Shown here: positions 22,333 through 33,944 of the stretch, in pieces
How positions within the stretch are numbered: position 1 is the stretch's first letter
How the letters are laid out: each line of letters opens with the position of its first letter
Position numbers and translations under genes: made by a program
Notes under the pieces: model-generated
The model's input: only the letters and a program-made list of their open reading frames with translations
Told to the model about the DNA's origin: nothing
Databases searched by the model: none
Source: Dryomyza anilis
Lineage: Eukaryota; Arthropoda; Insecta; Diptera; Dryomyzidae
DNA length: 64,000 nucleotides
Assembly (NCBI GenBank): GCA_951804985.1
Contig: OX638135.1
Location: 11,074,058-11,138,057 of the forward strand
Direction: 5' to 3'

Positions 22333-23173
22333 CTACGTTGAGCACCACTGGGTACAGAATTGAACCTTTTTTGCTGGAGCGCTTTCATCTATACGCTCGA
22401 CATGTCTAAGCCAGCGTAGGCGCCTGACTATGTCAATGTCGGCGTAGAGATCATACAACTCATCGTTCCATCTGATTCTGTACTCGTTTTCAACGCATAT
22501 TGGGCCATATATTTTCCGAAGAATCTTTCTCTCGAACGCTCCTAAAGCTCGCACATCGGTGTTGGCAAGCGTTCATGCCTCAGCGCCATAGAGGTGGACT
22601 GGCATGAGAGACGGCTCTGCTCCTCATTTTCCTACTGAGCTCAAAGTAACACCTGTTAGCAAGATCTCCAGACAAACATTGTTTTCTTTGTTGATACTGG
22701 TACCCTAATAAACGAAGTCCTCCACAACTTAGAAGTTGTGATTGTCAATAGTGACGTATTTTCCAAGACGCCGGGACTCTTTGTTTGTTGACACCAGGTA
22801 CTTCGTCTTGTCCTCGTTCACAGTAAGACCCATTCGACCCGATTACCTTTCTAAACTAGAGAATGCTGCACTGGCTGCTCGTACGCTTTGCCTAATGATG
22901 TCGATATCATCAGCGCAGCATGGAACTCTATTTGAAGATAGTGCCATTGTGGTGGAGTTGTGCAGCTCTTAAAATCTACTCCATTATTAGGTTGAAGAAG
23001 TCACACGATAGGTAATCGACTTGTCTGAAACCTCGTTCGGTATTAAACGTATCGGGCAGGTTGTTCCCAATTCTCACTGAGCTACGTGTGTCGCTCACGG
23101 TCATCCTGCAAAGCCTTATAAGTTTCGCAGGTATACTGAACTCAGACATGGTGGCGTTAACGGGGTTTACCAA
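22333..23173 (-). pseudogene. LINE reverse transcriptase (broken)
   Basis: On the minus strand, in order: RT fingers/palm (23173-22976; AKLIRLCRMTVSDTRSSVRI, GFRQVDYLSCDFFNLIME), the catalytic box as CADD (CCADDIDIIRQS, near 22915; usual form F/YADD), NEDKTKYLVSTNKESRRLGK, and the C-terminal part (22554-22333; GAFERKILRKIYGPICV, RLRWLRHVERIDESAP). Stops and frameshifts interrupt at several points. This would have been the enzyme of a non-LTR retrotransposon. The clade is not assigned with certainty. Confidence 0.8.
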
Positions 23174-23539
23174 TGCGAAGGTGAGACTAGGAATTGTGTA
23201 GGAGAGGATAATATGATAACTAACAGAATTCGGTTATTGGATAGCGCATGCACTACACCATTCTGAACCCATGCACTACACCATTATAACCCTCGAAAAA
23301 ACGTTGGGACGATGGTGTCAAAATCAAAAAAACTGATAAACTACTTTGTATCTTTTGAAATTCAAATATTTTGTGTACTGTCATTAAACAACTAAATTGT
23401 CCATATTTGACTCCAAAATGTGAGGAACCCAGAGCTGATAAAGCCAAATGGACTTCAGATTCGAGATCAGCGACCTCATGTTAGTCTAAAATCGTTATTA
23501 AATAGGAAGATGGTATTTTTTGTTGCGCTGTGTAATTAT

Positions 23540-23870
23540 AATATTTTTTATTATTTTTTATTTCGAACTTAGACACAGTTTCGAAGAAAAAAGCACAGTC
23601 GAAAGTAAAACAAAATGAATTATTATTGACCCATTTAAATAGTTTAATTTTATAAAAATATTATTTTTTAATAGTGTTCATTTCGAACTTAGCACAGTTT
23701 CGAAGAAAGATAAGCATAATTGAAAGTGAAACAAAATAAATTATTGTTTACCAATCTTTAATGATCTAACGCAATAATTTATTTATTAAAATAATAATTC
23801 TTAATAATAATTTATTTTCGAACATAGCCATATTGCGAAGACTGACGAAAAATAACACGAAATTAAATGT
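23540..23870 (+). repeat. Degenerate tandem repeat, about three units of ~130 bp
   Basis: The phrases ATTTCGAACTTAG(AC)ACAGTTTCGAAGAA and AAAGTAAAACAAAATGAATTATT recur near 23560, 23685 and 23815 (the third more diverged). No coding content. It abuts the leader-like start of Gypsy C. Confidence 0.6.
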
Positions 23871-24436
23871 TTTTCTGTTATTTCTCTGTCAATATTATAA
23901 GTTAAAACTTTTATTGAATAATTATCTAATAAAATAATGATATGATTGTGTTAACTTAAAAACAATTATATTAATAAAAACAAATCTAAAAAATGTACGA
24001 AAAATAATTTATTATAATTTTTTATGTAAAGTAATTGAGAAACAATATAAAATAGTTGAGACATTTAACGATAATAATTAATAAAACTGTAAATTTAAAT
24101 ATATTGAGTAACATATGAATTTTGATACAGCAATGTTTTCATAATGTTGCGAAATTAATTATAGAACAAAACTGGAAAATAAAAAAATTGAACAAATAAA
24201 TTAATTCAGGATTCATAAATAATATGTTGATATGATTTTGAAATATAGATTAAAAAGTTTAAATAACGAAACATAAAAAAATGAGATAAATAATGTAGTA
24301 AAAAATTTAATAGATAAATTAAATAATGGTTAAAAGTTGATTTAATATAAACTAGTAAAAACAAAATAAATAATTTATTTAAGAAAGGTATACCTTTATA
24401 TGATTAAGTAAATGGAAAAATAAGAAACACTAATAA

Positions 24437-25204
24437 TTGAAACGCATTCATTACGTTGTTCCTTACTTTTCTGGTGCGGAATCTCCATTATTAGAAACAG
24501 AATTATATAAATTTATTAAATGTTGTGAAACAGCAAAGCTTAAAGTTAAAGAATCAGATTGTGAGGAATTTATTAAATGCGATAGGTTACGTTTGGAGGG
24601 AGATGAATATAAATTAGTGAGGACAAAACAGTTTCAAAAAATAGAAGAATTATACGAGTTGTTCAAAAATACATACTTAAATGAAGTTTCTTTAGATTCA
24701 GTACTAGAAGAGATTAAAAATAAAAAGGCTTATCAAAATAGTAACGAGAGTTTGAGAACGTTTGGAAGACGAATAGATGAGTTGCAATCCATGGTTTTGG
24801 AAATTGCAAGTAAAAAATACAGTAAAAAGATAAGTGAGGATGACGTGTTTAGATTGAAATTACAGAGCTCAGTGTTGATCCCTTTTAATGTAGGGGAGAA
24901 GGATCCAACTATAAAAGTTGTACTGCTGGGTAGTAAGTCAGAAACATAAGATGCATTGTTGGAAGAAGCTTTAAATTTACAGGCTGTTATGCAGCGAAGT
25001 CCAAGGTCGGAAGCGGAAAATAAATTGCAACAAATAAATAATGAAAGTAACTATAAAAGGAGTGTTCCAACATATTCATTTTGTAGTAAATTGGGACATA
25101 CTAGGGACGATTGTATTATTATAAAAATACACCTTTCTGCTACGAATGTGGAACTTATGGTCATGAATCTAATTGGAGATGTGCGAATAATAATAGTAAT
25201 ATAG
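24437..25204 (+). pseudogene. C gag (broken)
   Basis: Collinear with B gag (HYVVPYFSGAESPLLETELY, LVRTKQFQKIEELYELFKNT, LRTFGRRIDELQSM). The ATG used in B has been lost here: the reading frame begins at a TTG. An in-frame TAA at 24947-24949 precedes LLEEALNLQAVMQRSPRS and one zinc knuckle (CSKLGHTRDDC). The downstream knuckle seen in B is frameshifted. Confidence 0.8.
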
Positions 25205-25238
25205 GGCCGAAATTGTAGATCAGACGTCGGAGGAGACT

Positions 25239-25708
25239 GTGGTCAAATTTACTACTTCATTGCATTTCCACAGAACAGAGGAGACCAATGAATTAAAATA
25301 TGAATTAAAGGAAGAAGGTGATCGCATAATACGCAATTGGAATGGAGATAGCTTTGATTTATCTAATGTAAGTGACGTTTTCATTGAAGTAACTTGCGAG
25401 GCAGCAAAAAATGGAAGACTTATTTTACTGGTAGACTCAGAAGCTGATGCCAGTATAGTAAAAGAAAATGCAATGACAAATTTGCCAGACTTTAACGAAA
25501 ATATACAAAAGGATTTAAAGGGATCTTTTGGTGGATGTGTTAGAACATTATGTTCCACCTAAGTCCAACATAGGAACATAGGGCGAATAAGTTTAATGCT
25601 ACATGTAGTGTCACTTAAATAAGGCGTGGAATAATCGGACGTGACAATTTATGGAATCGATCTGTAATAAATGCGATAGACAAAACAATAACATTCTTTG
25701 ATAAACAT
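25239..25708 (+). pseudogene. C protease (active-site mutant)
   Basis: The active-site stretch reads LILLVDSEADASIV, whereas B has VDSGADAS. The Gly of the D-S-G triad is Glu, so the retropepsin would be dead. A stop follows at 25560. The distal part (RGVE-type, GRDNLWNRSVINAIDKTIT) runs up to the INE-1 insertion at 25710. Confidence 0.8.
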
Positions 25709-25709
25709 A

Positions 25710-26350
25710 AACCAGTTGGGAAGGTTAGATCACATGGGAAATTTTAAAGTAGGTGTAATTATGATAGTTAGGATTATCAAAATTATAGTCGGTCTAAGCC
25801 GACTATAAATACCCTACACATATGTGTGGGGTATTTATTCAATCGTTGAAGAATTTCCATTCATTTGATACCCGTATTTACAAATGGGTAGATGTACCGA
25901 ATTTCGATTTTTTTCTGTGAACCACAAGTCTTTTCGCTGGAAAACATTATTATCATGTATTTGAGCATGATGTCAATATATATTTGACCAAAAAAGTTTA
26001 CCTAAGCACGTATACATAAAAATTGATCTTTATATGTACATTTTATATGAGGTATTTGAACATAAGTGGTCGGATCATAGGTCACAATAGACCGATCTCG
26101 CCAATTTCGCACATACAGCGTAGGTATATAAGTAATTTAAGTTATAAGTTTCATTTATCTAGCTCTTCAATTTTAAAAGTAGTAGGGATTGCAACAGACA
26201 GACAGACAGACGGACATCGCTAAATCGACTCAGGAGGTCATGCTGATCAAGAATATACATACTTTTCCATACCGGAGTTACTTCCTTCTGGGTATTACAA
26301 ACGGCGTACCAAACTGAATATACCCTTTCACTCTTAGTGTAGGGTATGAA
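25710..26350 (+). mobile_element. INE-1/DINE-1 copy inside Gypsy C
   Basis: From AACCAGTTGGGAAGGTTAGA to TTAGTGTAGGGTATGAAA. It contains the GTCGGTCTAAGCCGACTATA stem, a short GTCY microsatellite (CAGACAGACAGACGGACA near 26200) and the core GATCAAGAATATACATACTT. The C coding sequence resumes directly on the right (ACTACCAATGAAA). About 65 bp near the head, present in the 37.6-kb copy, is missing. Confidence 0.9.
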
Positions 26351-27560
26351 AACATAATATGAAACTACCAATGAAATCGCAGACAGAAATTCAAAATATT
26401 TTTTTCAATCAACAAATTGAAATTCAAGCGAGAATCGCAAAGATTCATTACGTTTAAGAACAAAAATTCCAATAGTATTAATACATAAACAAGAAATTTT
26501 TCCCGCAGTATATTTGGGCGAAAGCATATCGAATGTTAGCAAAAATAGAGTTGTTTCAGTTTTAAATTCTACGGAAAACAAATTATAATAGACAGTACTC
26601 TTAAACCAAAATTTTCGAATTTTAATCAGTATAAATAAATCGGATCCAATAATTCTACAATAAATAGCATAAATTTAGTAAACATTACAAACAGAATTAA
26701 TAAATTATTAGAATAAATGAAAATTGATGAGACTTTAAATAAAGACGAAATTACATCTTTACAAAATATGTGTATTTCGTATTATGATGTTTTTCATGTA
26801 GACGGCGATGAATTTTACATACACGCCAGCGCTTAAACATGAAATAACAACACAGTGGAACCAGCCACCAAAAAACCAAAAGCAATACAAATTGCCACAC
26901 GCTCATATAGATGAAATCAACAGATAGGTTAATAAAATGTTGGATGAAGGTATTATATCGCCAAGCATATCACCCTGGAATTCACCGATGTTGCTGGTTC
27001 CTAAAAAGAGTGGCAAGGACGGTAACAAAAAGTGGAGGCTAGTAATAGATTTCCGTACGTGACAATAAAACAAAAATTTCCGATTCCTCGAATAGACGAA
27101 ATATTATACCAGTTAGGCCACAGTCGCTATTTCTCAACTTTAGACTTAGGAAGTGGTTATCATCAAGTCCTAGTAGAAGAAGGGGATAAGGAAAAAACAG
27201 CTTTTAGTACAGGTCTTGGTCATTTCGAATTTAAAAGAATGCCTTTTGGTTTAACAGGGGCTCCAGCCACTTTCCAAAGAATAATGAACCACATATTAAC
27301 AGGTTTACTGGGTATCGATTGCTTTGTTTATCTTGATGATATAGTGGTGTACGGAAAGAAGCTGAACATGAGCTTAGGTTGAGTAGAATATTGCAGAAAT
27401 TAAGGGAAAACAATCTAAAATTAAATACAGAAAAATGTCGCAAAGTTGTCTATTTAGAACATAAGGTTGAATGTATGAAAAATATTCCGGTGTCTAGAAA
27501 TAAAAAAGAAGTGCAAGCGTTTTTGGGATTAATTAACTATATCCGGTGCATCTACATATT
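26351..27560 (+). pseudogene. C linker and reverse transcriptase (broken)
   Basis: The linker (HKQEIFPAVYLGESISNVSK) has stops. RT motifs follow: LDEGIISPSISPWNSP-type, FPIPRIDEILYQLGHSRYFS, LDLGSGYHQVLVEEGDKEKT, MPFGLTGAPATFQRIMNHIL, and the catalytic YLDD (FVYLDDIVVYGKK). It frameshifts after YGKKLNM, and small deletions remove residues between EKCR and KVVYLEH. The copy stops at GLINY near 27543. Confidence 0.85.
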
Positions 27561-28071
27561 TGATCATATAGGTACTCAAATGAAAGGTAATAATGCCACA
27601 TTTGTAATTATATGGTTATTTTTATGATCTAATAACCATAGCGATTAGAATTTGTAATTATGTGAAAAATAAAATTAAAATGAAATGCTGATTGTTGAGA
27701 AAAATATTTAATTATATATCAAAATGACGAAGAAAAATTTTAAATGAATAGGCAACGCTGAAACGCTTTTTTAAAATTTTCTAGAAGTGGCCCAACAGTT
27801 AAGTATAATATTTCGTTGGCAAGTTATACTGAAGAAGCGCCGCAGGCGAAATTTTTTTTATAAAATATAAAATTTTTTAATTTTTAAAACATAAATATAA
27901 AAGTGTATAATAGACTCCTGATTAAATTTCTTTTCGTTTGGGTACCAACACTTGTATCTATATATTATTCGTGTATAAAATGAACTCAGTTGTTAAAACT
28001 AAAAAGGGTCCTGAGGTTACTGGGGTTATCGGATCATGAACATAATAACATATTAAAAGTGAGATCAATAT
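27561..28071. other. Spacer between Gypsy C and Gypsy D
   Basis: AT-rich with no recognised element. A short frame (MNSVVKTKKGPEVTGVIGS, 27980-28036) is seen but unsupported. The last four bases (ATAT, 28068-28071) could be the left target duplication of D. Confidence 0.35.
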
Positions 28072-28682
28072 TGTTGTGTATCATAATCGTAGAGTTCACA
28101 GCTTACATATGATCCACTGTTGTGTATCATAATCGTGGAACTTACAGCGTGCTTATGATCCACAACATAACATAACCAGTATATTTTTCTTTATGGCATA
28201 CTTTTAGGGTGAAGCATTATGCATGTTAAACACAAACAGCATTTAATTGTCTTGGCGCACACCGCTTAACATAGCACAGGTATACACACCCACGTTAAAT
28301 AGGTCACTCAGATCACACAAATAAATGCTGACTTAGTTATTTTAGAATGATGAAAGTACTCAATTTATTGTGAAATTATAAATACGCTGACTAAGTTATT
28401 TTAGCATGATGAAATTACTCAATTTATTGTGAAATTATAAGAATACGAGGTGTTAAGTAGAAGTTAAGTATAGACTAAGAATCAATTGTTTTCGATAAGC
28501 TGAAGTGTCTACAAATAAATGTTAAGTATAAGTGTAACCAACTTTTAAAGCGAAATAAAGTGTCTTAAAGTAAAAAAGACCCGGTTGTTTTAAATAATAA
28601 AAAGAAAGTAAAAAGGACTCAGTAAGTATAAAAAGGATCAAGGAAGTGAAAGTCCTAGTAGAAGGACTTTTAACATACAACA
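28072..28682 (+). repeat. D 5' LTR
   Basis: 611 bp, TGTTGTGTATCATAATCG to TTTAACATACAACA, with inverted ends TGTTGT/ACAACA as in B. Two internal tandem duplications are visible: the first ~48 bp is repeated at about 28120, and a ~62-bp unit (GCTGACTTAGTTATTTTAGA) is repeated at 28325-28447. Confidence 0.8.
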
Positions 28683-28685
28683 TTT

Positions 28686-28700
28686 TGGCGCAGCCTGTTT
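28686..28700 (+). other. D primer-binding site (tRNA-Ser type)
   Basis: TGGCGCAGCCTGTTT, three bases after the LTR. TGGCGCAGCC is complementary to the 3' end of insect tRNA-Ser (GGCTGCGCCA with the added CCA), as in the gypsy/17.6/297 group. Confidence 0.7.
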
Positions 28701-29303
28701 CTCAAACAACGCTCTCAGGGACTGAGAGAAGAAGGACGATAGAAGGAAGAAAAGGACTAAAAATCACAAAATAAATGGTGATTATTTAATTTTTCTTTTG
28801 AAAATACGTGAGTAACAGCAGAAAATTTAAACAATTATTACAGTGTTTAATAAAGTAATAAATACAAATTGACTAAATAAATATACAAATGGAAATTAAG
28901 ATTAAATAACAAACGAAATAAAAAGAAAATATGAAATTTATTTAATATTAAACTCAGATAAGTAAATACAATTTTTTCTAAAATTAATATGAAACGGAAT
29001 TTTTGATTTTTTTTTTAAATTTAAAAAATTTTAGAACATTTAAAATATCATTTTCATTTTAAAATTTAAATGAGAATAAAATATCATTTTTTAAAGATTT
29101 TGAAAATTTGAAATATTTTTTTTTATTTTTTATAACATGGTCAATTTAATTAAAAATTTTACATTATTATAAAATATATGATTTTTGTCAACAGATTTAA
29201 AATTTAAAAAATTTATAATATATTTTTTTAACATTGTGGAGCTTCGTGAACTGTTGAGTGTTCTAGGTAATAAATTCGGATTTTTTTTGTCGTTGATAAA
29301 TAT
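28701..29303 (+). other. D untranslated leader
   Basis: AT-rich, non-coding stretch between PBS and the gag ATG. Purine-rich just after the PBS (GAGAGAAGAAGGACGATAGA), then poly-A/T rich. Confidence 0.6.
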
Positions 29304-30311
29304 ATGGCGGAATTGGAACAATTACAGTTAACATACGGAAACATACTAGGGCAATTGGACAGGTTTACGGATAAATTGTGGGCTCAAATTAGCCTCGAAG
29401 TAAATAATAAAGAACATTTAAAATTAATAAAAAATAAAGTTAATAACACAAAGGTTTTTTCTAAAGTAGAAGGAGTAGAAGTCGTGTTCGAAGAATTAAT
29501 ATATTTCTTGGAACACAAAAGTGAGAATAAAATAAAAGAGATAGAAGGCTGGAAAGGCGAATTTCCTGCATTAACTAAAAAAATAAACGATAAATTAGCA
29601 GAAAAACAGGAGTTGTTAGACTACGCCTGCGGTATAGAGGCGGAAAACGAAAAATTAAGAGCATTGTTGAAAGATAAAGATATTTCTGATGAATCAGTAG
29701 CTAGGGCACTACGTCAACAACCAAGGTTAGAATTCGAATCAGTCGAAGAGGCAAATAACAAAGTAAGGGAATTGGATTGGAAAATCAGATTTTTAGAGGC
29801 GGAAGTAAACTTAGCACACGAAACATCGTTATACCATAAAGAAGCTTTAAGAATAGAAAAAAGTTTAGAAAGCATAACAAAAGATATAACAATAATTGAA
29901 ATGCCGACAGACGATATTTCGAAATGCGTACGAAATCTGGTCCCGGTGTTCAAGGGCGAAGATTTACCGTTCCTAAAAACGGAGCTTCTTAGATTTATAG
30001 ACGGTTGTTAAGCAGCGAACCTTAAAATAAGTGATGAAAATCAAGAAGAATTCATGATATGCGTAAAACTGCGTCTGGATGGAGATGCATACAAATTAGT
30101 GAGGACCAAGAAAATAGATGATTTAGATGAGTTGTTTGAATTACTTAAAAGCACATATTTAAAGGTGGCTACATTAGATTCAGTTCAATACAACATAAGA
30201 CAGGCATATCAAGGTGGACGGGAAAGTTTAAGGGCGTTTGCAAGGCGTTTAGAAGTATTGCAGTCGAACGCAAACGACATACAATGTATAAAAAGAAAAA
30301 CCTGCTCGTAA
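29304..30311 (+). pseudogene. D gag (one stop, then truncated)
   Basis: ATG at 29304. About 200 residues of Lys/Glu-rich, probable coiled coil (ELEQLQLTYGNILGQLDRFT, KIKEIEGWKGEFPALTKKIN) precede the part shared with B (VPVFKGEDLPFLKTELLRFI). A single TAA (30009-30011) interrupts; reading continues in frame (LRLDGDAYKLVRTKKIDDLD, YQGGRESLRAFARRLEVLQS) until a frameshift at about 30300. The Asn-rich tail and knuckle region (30300-30660) is scrambled. Gag forms the particle. Confidence 0.8.
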
Positions 30312-30937
30312 TAATAGAAATAATAATATTAATAATGGTAATGAAAATAATATAAATAATAATCCGTTTAGAAATAACAACAGTAATAACAATAACGAGT
30401 CGGCCACGCCAAGAAAAATGTTGTGCCAATAAGCTGGGGTCCCGTTAACATTAGTAAAGTTAGGCCAAATTAGAAATAGTGGATCATACGCCAAAGGAGC
30501 CTGTGATCACATTTGCTACCGCAGCTTCAAATAACAACCAAAAAATCGTGGGGGAAAATATCGTTCAACAAACGTCGAGAGTGACCGTTGATACATATGT
30601 TGAGCCACCGTGTTTGGTCTGTAAGGAGAAGTTGAAAATATTGTTCATAAAACGTCGGGAGTGACCTTTGATACATATGTAGTAGGAATATTAGTTTATA
30701 TCATACACTTTATAGGTATTGTGTCGATTACACTGGGGAACAAAATAATAAAATTAGCAAAATATGAAAAGTATAAAGGGACCTTCGGAGAGGAAGCAGT
30801 AGGGTATAAAGTAAAAAACATATTATCAAGAATATCAAAAAGTTTTGAGAATTTCGTAATAGAATATGATAAGAAGATTAGATGTCATATGAGTGAGTTT
30901 AGTAAAAGAAAGAATCGTATAATATGCAGTAGGCAGG

Positions 30938-31888
30938 GTGATTATTTCAAACTACCTAATGTATCATCAAGTACCTTGTGAGGATGCTAAAAATGGAAAA
31001 CTCATATTACTGGTATATTCGGGAGCGGATGCTAGTATAGTAAAGGAGGGGTCGATGATACGACTTCCGGGTTTTGATGGTGGTGCTTTTGGGGGATGCA
31101 TAAGGACTTTAGGGACAATAAATATTCAGCACAACAGTATAGAGTGTTTCTGTTTAAAGATGCATGTAGTGGCACTTGAACAAGGAATACCCGCTGATGG
31201 AATAATAGGACGAGATAATATATGGAATAGGTCCATAATACATGTCATTGATAAGATGTTAATATTTTATGATAAAGATAAAAACAATACTATACAACTA
31301 CCCATGATGACACGGGCAGACATGGAAAATATTTTTCTAAATCAGGAATTAAAAGTAGAAACTAGAACCGCAAAGATAGTATTATTACGTTTAAAAACAA
31401 AAATTCCAATCGTCTTAATACATAAACAAGAAATTATTACACGACATAACATACGAAAAGTATTGATAACCGACAATGGTTCGAATTTTGTTTCAAAATT
31501 ATTTTCGGACACGTGTAAATTGTTAGGAATTAAAAAGTTACATATTACGCCATATCATCCACAGGCCAACGGCTCTTTGGAACGAAGCCACCGACCATTA
31601 GCAAAATATTTACGAAGTTTTGCGAAAGAGGATGGTTCAAACTGGGACCAGTGGTTAAAGCATGTACACAATAATACAATGCATATGTCCACCGGGCAAA
31701 CGCCTTTCCGTACTTTATACGGTTACGATTTTGAAATGCCAACCAATCTTAAACGCAAATGCTCACCAGTATATAATACCGATGATAGCAACAAGCTATT
31801 AATATACCAAATTCAACGCACACACGAAATCAAGCCAAAGCCAAAGAAAAATCTAAGCAAAGCTATGATAGCTCAGTACACCCAATAA
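30938..31888 (+). pseudogene. D protease-integrase fusion by internal deletion
   Basis: An uninterrupted frame of 316 residues. The N-terminal part is protease (LILLVYSGADASIV, where the catalytic Asp is Tyr; then GIIGRDNIWNRSIIHVIDKM). At about 31435 it jumps from KIPIVLIHKQEI straight into integrase (TRHNIRKVLITDNGSNFVSK, HITPYHPQANGSLERSHRPL). Compared with B, the entire RT, RNase H and integrase N-terminus (about 2 kb) are missing, joined at a short GAAAT overlap. Integrase C-terminal sequence continues out of frame to about 32075. The element cannot replicate itself. Confidence 0.85.
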
Positions 31889-32195
31889 TATTCAAAGTAG
31901 GCGATAAAATTTTACTAAAAAATCAAAATAGGAAAAATAAATGTTCACCAGTTTGGGTAGGACCCTACAGGTACTTTCAATAATAAGCCCTGTAACGACT
32001 GAGATTTGTATCAAGGGTAAAGCGAAAAAATTTCATAATAATTTGTTAAAAGCATACAACAGTATAGTTACGTAGAATTAAATAAACGCTGACTGCAACA
32101 AGAACCAATAATTTTTAACATCATTGAAATAAAGTCAAATAGTTAGCGCAGGACAGAATAGCTAAGTATTACATATTGATAATAATTAGCAGTGT

Positions 32196-32891
32196 TTTGA
32201 CAACAGCAATACATTTTAAAAATATAAATGTAGTTTATTCATTTATAAAAATTATTACAAGTTATTGTTCTTATTTTTATTTTAATAGCCATGTGTTGAC
32301 GACTAGCAGTGTTTATGTACTGACAAATAAAAATATAATTTTTTTTTTGAAATCTGAAAGAAAGAACACGTGATTTTGATGAAATAATAAGACAAAAGCA
32401 ATATATTTTAAAATATATAAATGTATTTTATTCATTTATAAAAATTATTACAAGTTGTTGTTCTTATTTTTATTTTAATAGCCATGTGTTGACTAGCAGT
32501 GTTTATGTACTGACAAATAAAAATATTTTTTTTTTTTTGAAATCTGAAAGATAGAACACGTGATTTTGATGAAATAATAAGACAAAAGCAATATATTTTA
32601 AAATATATAAATGTATTTTATTCATTTATAAAAATTATTACTATTTTTATTTTAATAGCCATGTGTTGACTAGCAGTGTTTTATATACGAACAAAGAAAA
32701 TATATATTTTTTTTGAAATCTGAAAGAAAGAACACCTAATTTTGATGAAATAATAAGACAAAAGCAATATATTTTAAAATATATAAATGTATTTTATTCA
32801 TTTATAAAAATTATTACAAGTTATTGTTCTTATTTTTATATTAATAGACATGTGTTGACTAGCAGTGTTATATGTACTGACAAAGAAAATA

Positions 32892-32923
<32 letters not shown>

Positions 32924-33050
32924 GAAATCTGAAAAATAAAAAAACAAAAAAGAAAAAACACTTAATTTTGGATGAAAAAATAAGACAAAAGCAATATATT
33001 TAAATATATATTTTTTATTCATTTATAAAAATTATTACAATTTATTGTTT
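32196..33050. repeat. Tandem repeat, about 4.5 units of ~190 bp
   Basis: TTCATTTATAAAAATTATTA recurs at 32237, 32431, 32621, 32797 and 33017. Units also share ATAGCCATGTGTTGACTAGC and GAAATCTGAAAGAAAGAACA. The ATAGCC..GTGTTGACTAGCAGTG segment looks like a diverged form of the ATAGCTAAGTATT..ATGACTAGCATTGA motif found in the 3' regions of D and B, suggesting an expansion of element sequence. It directly abuts the 3' end of the antisense gene. Confidence 0.8.
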
Positions 33051-33944
33051 TTTTTATTTTTTTTGGGAACTAAGTAAGCCCACCAGTTCATCGACCAAAG
33101 GGTCGATGAATGGGGGCGAGTAACCAAATATTTCACAGTATTTTTGGATCGGGCCATCTGAGCACGAGCCCAGACAGCCACTTCCGGAGTGTAGGGCTGG
33201 TTGAGACAACGAATTGTCTCATCCAAGCCATCTACTAGATGGGCCGGCTCCCAGCATTCGGTGACAAAGGCATCTCGATACTTCGTCAGCGCTTGGGCTA
33301 GCGCACCTCCACTCTTCGAGGGTTTTCGGTAGCCCCACGAAAAGGAGATACAACTTCCTTCTTCCAGGGAATCTTCACCATAACAATTGTCAACCCCATA
33401 GGCACAGAAGTAGGGGGCCCGTTCTTCGTTGATACTGCTGGCCAGAGAATCTTCACTAAAACCGCTACCAACCCCAGAGTCACCGTAATAGGGGGAGTGG
33501 TCCCGTCTTTTAGCCAGTCCACTGGCCGAAAAGTCTTCACCGTAGCAGCTAGAATTATTACTACTGCTCCACGAATAACTGAAGTATGGACTATGGCTCC
33601 GTTGATCCTCAGAGTCGCCATCCGGTCCGAATCGCAAAGATAAAAGGTGATCGCTATTCTGGTCAATGCCTTTAATAAATATAAAAAAAAATATATACAA
33701 AAAATTAAATTATTAGAGACAATAAAAAAAAAATAGAGACAAGATAAATTTAGAACATTTAACATAATATTTTCATTTTGAGATGATATGTCCATTAATA
33801 AAACTGTACATTACCTGTGAGGTCGATCGACTCCTCGACGGTTGGGATCAAGACGACATCTGCCCCATCCAAATCCGTGACCATTCGCTGCACCTCTTCA
33901 GGGGAAGGTGCATCAACAGATAAGACCCCTAGGATCTCATCCAT
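33035..33944 (-). CDS. Antisense two-exon ORF of unknown function (D cargo)
   Basis: Exon 1 from the ATG at 33944 to 33815 (donor CAG/GTAATG), intron 33814-33670 (acceptor TTATTAAAG), exon 2 33669-33035 ending TAA. The phase-1 junction joins two open frames into about 254 codons with no stop. An upstream in-frame ATG (34049) would add a TAG at 33968-33966. The N-terminus is acidic with a SUMO-interaction-like VEESIDLTG. The middle has three degenerate repeats (SPYFSYSW..YGEDF, SPYYGDSG..SEDSL, APYFCAYG..YGEDSL). The C-terminus is conserved-looking (YRDAFVTECWEPAHLVDGLD, QPYTPEVAVWARAQMARSKN) and ends in a Lys/Asn tail. I recognise no family. The splice model is inferred, not shown. Confidence 0.5.

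Larger units (their letters stand above)
24110..27560 (+). mobile_element. Gypsy C, truncated copy of the B family
   Basis: A leader-like start (TGATACAGCAATGTTTTCATA, shared with B at 50740), then gag, zinc knuckle, protease and RT collinear with element B. It lacks both LTRs, has no integrase, and ends after GLINY where B continues into the RT/RNase H connection. An INE-1 copy interrupts the protease-RT linker. Many stops and small deletions mark it as an old relic. Confidence 0.85.

Noticed and set aside
33730..33795. Alternative minus-strand ORF 33298-33795 overlapping the antisense gene
   Set aside because: A different frame of the same exon, beginning in intron-like AT-rich sequence. 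The spliced model gives a better, more protein-like product.
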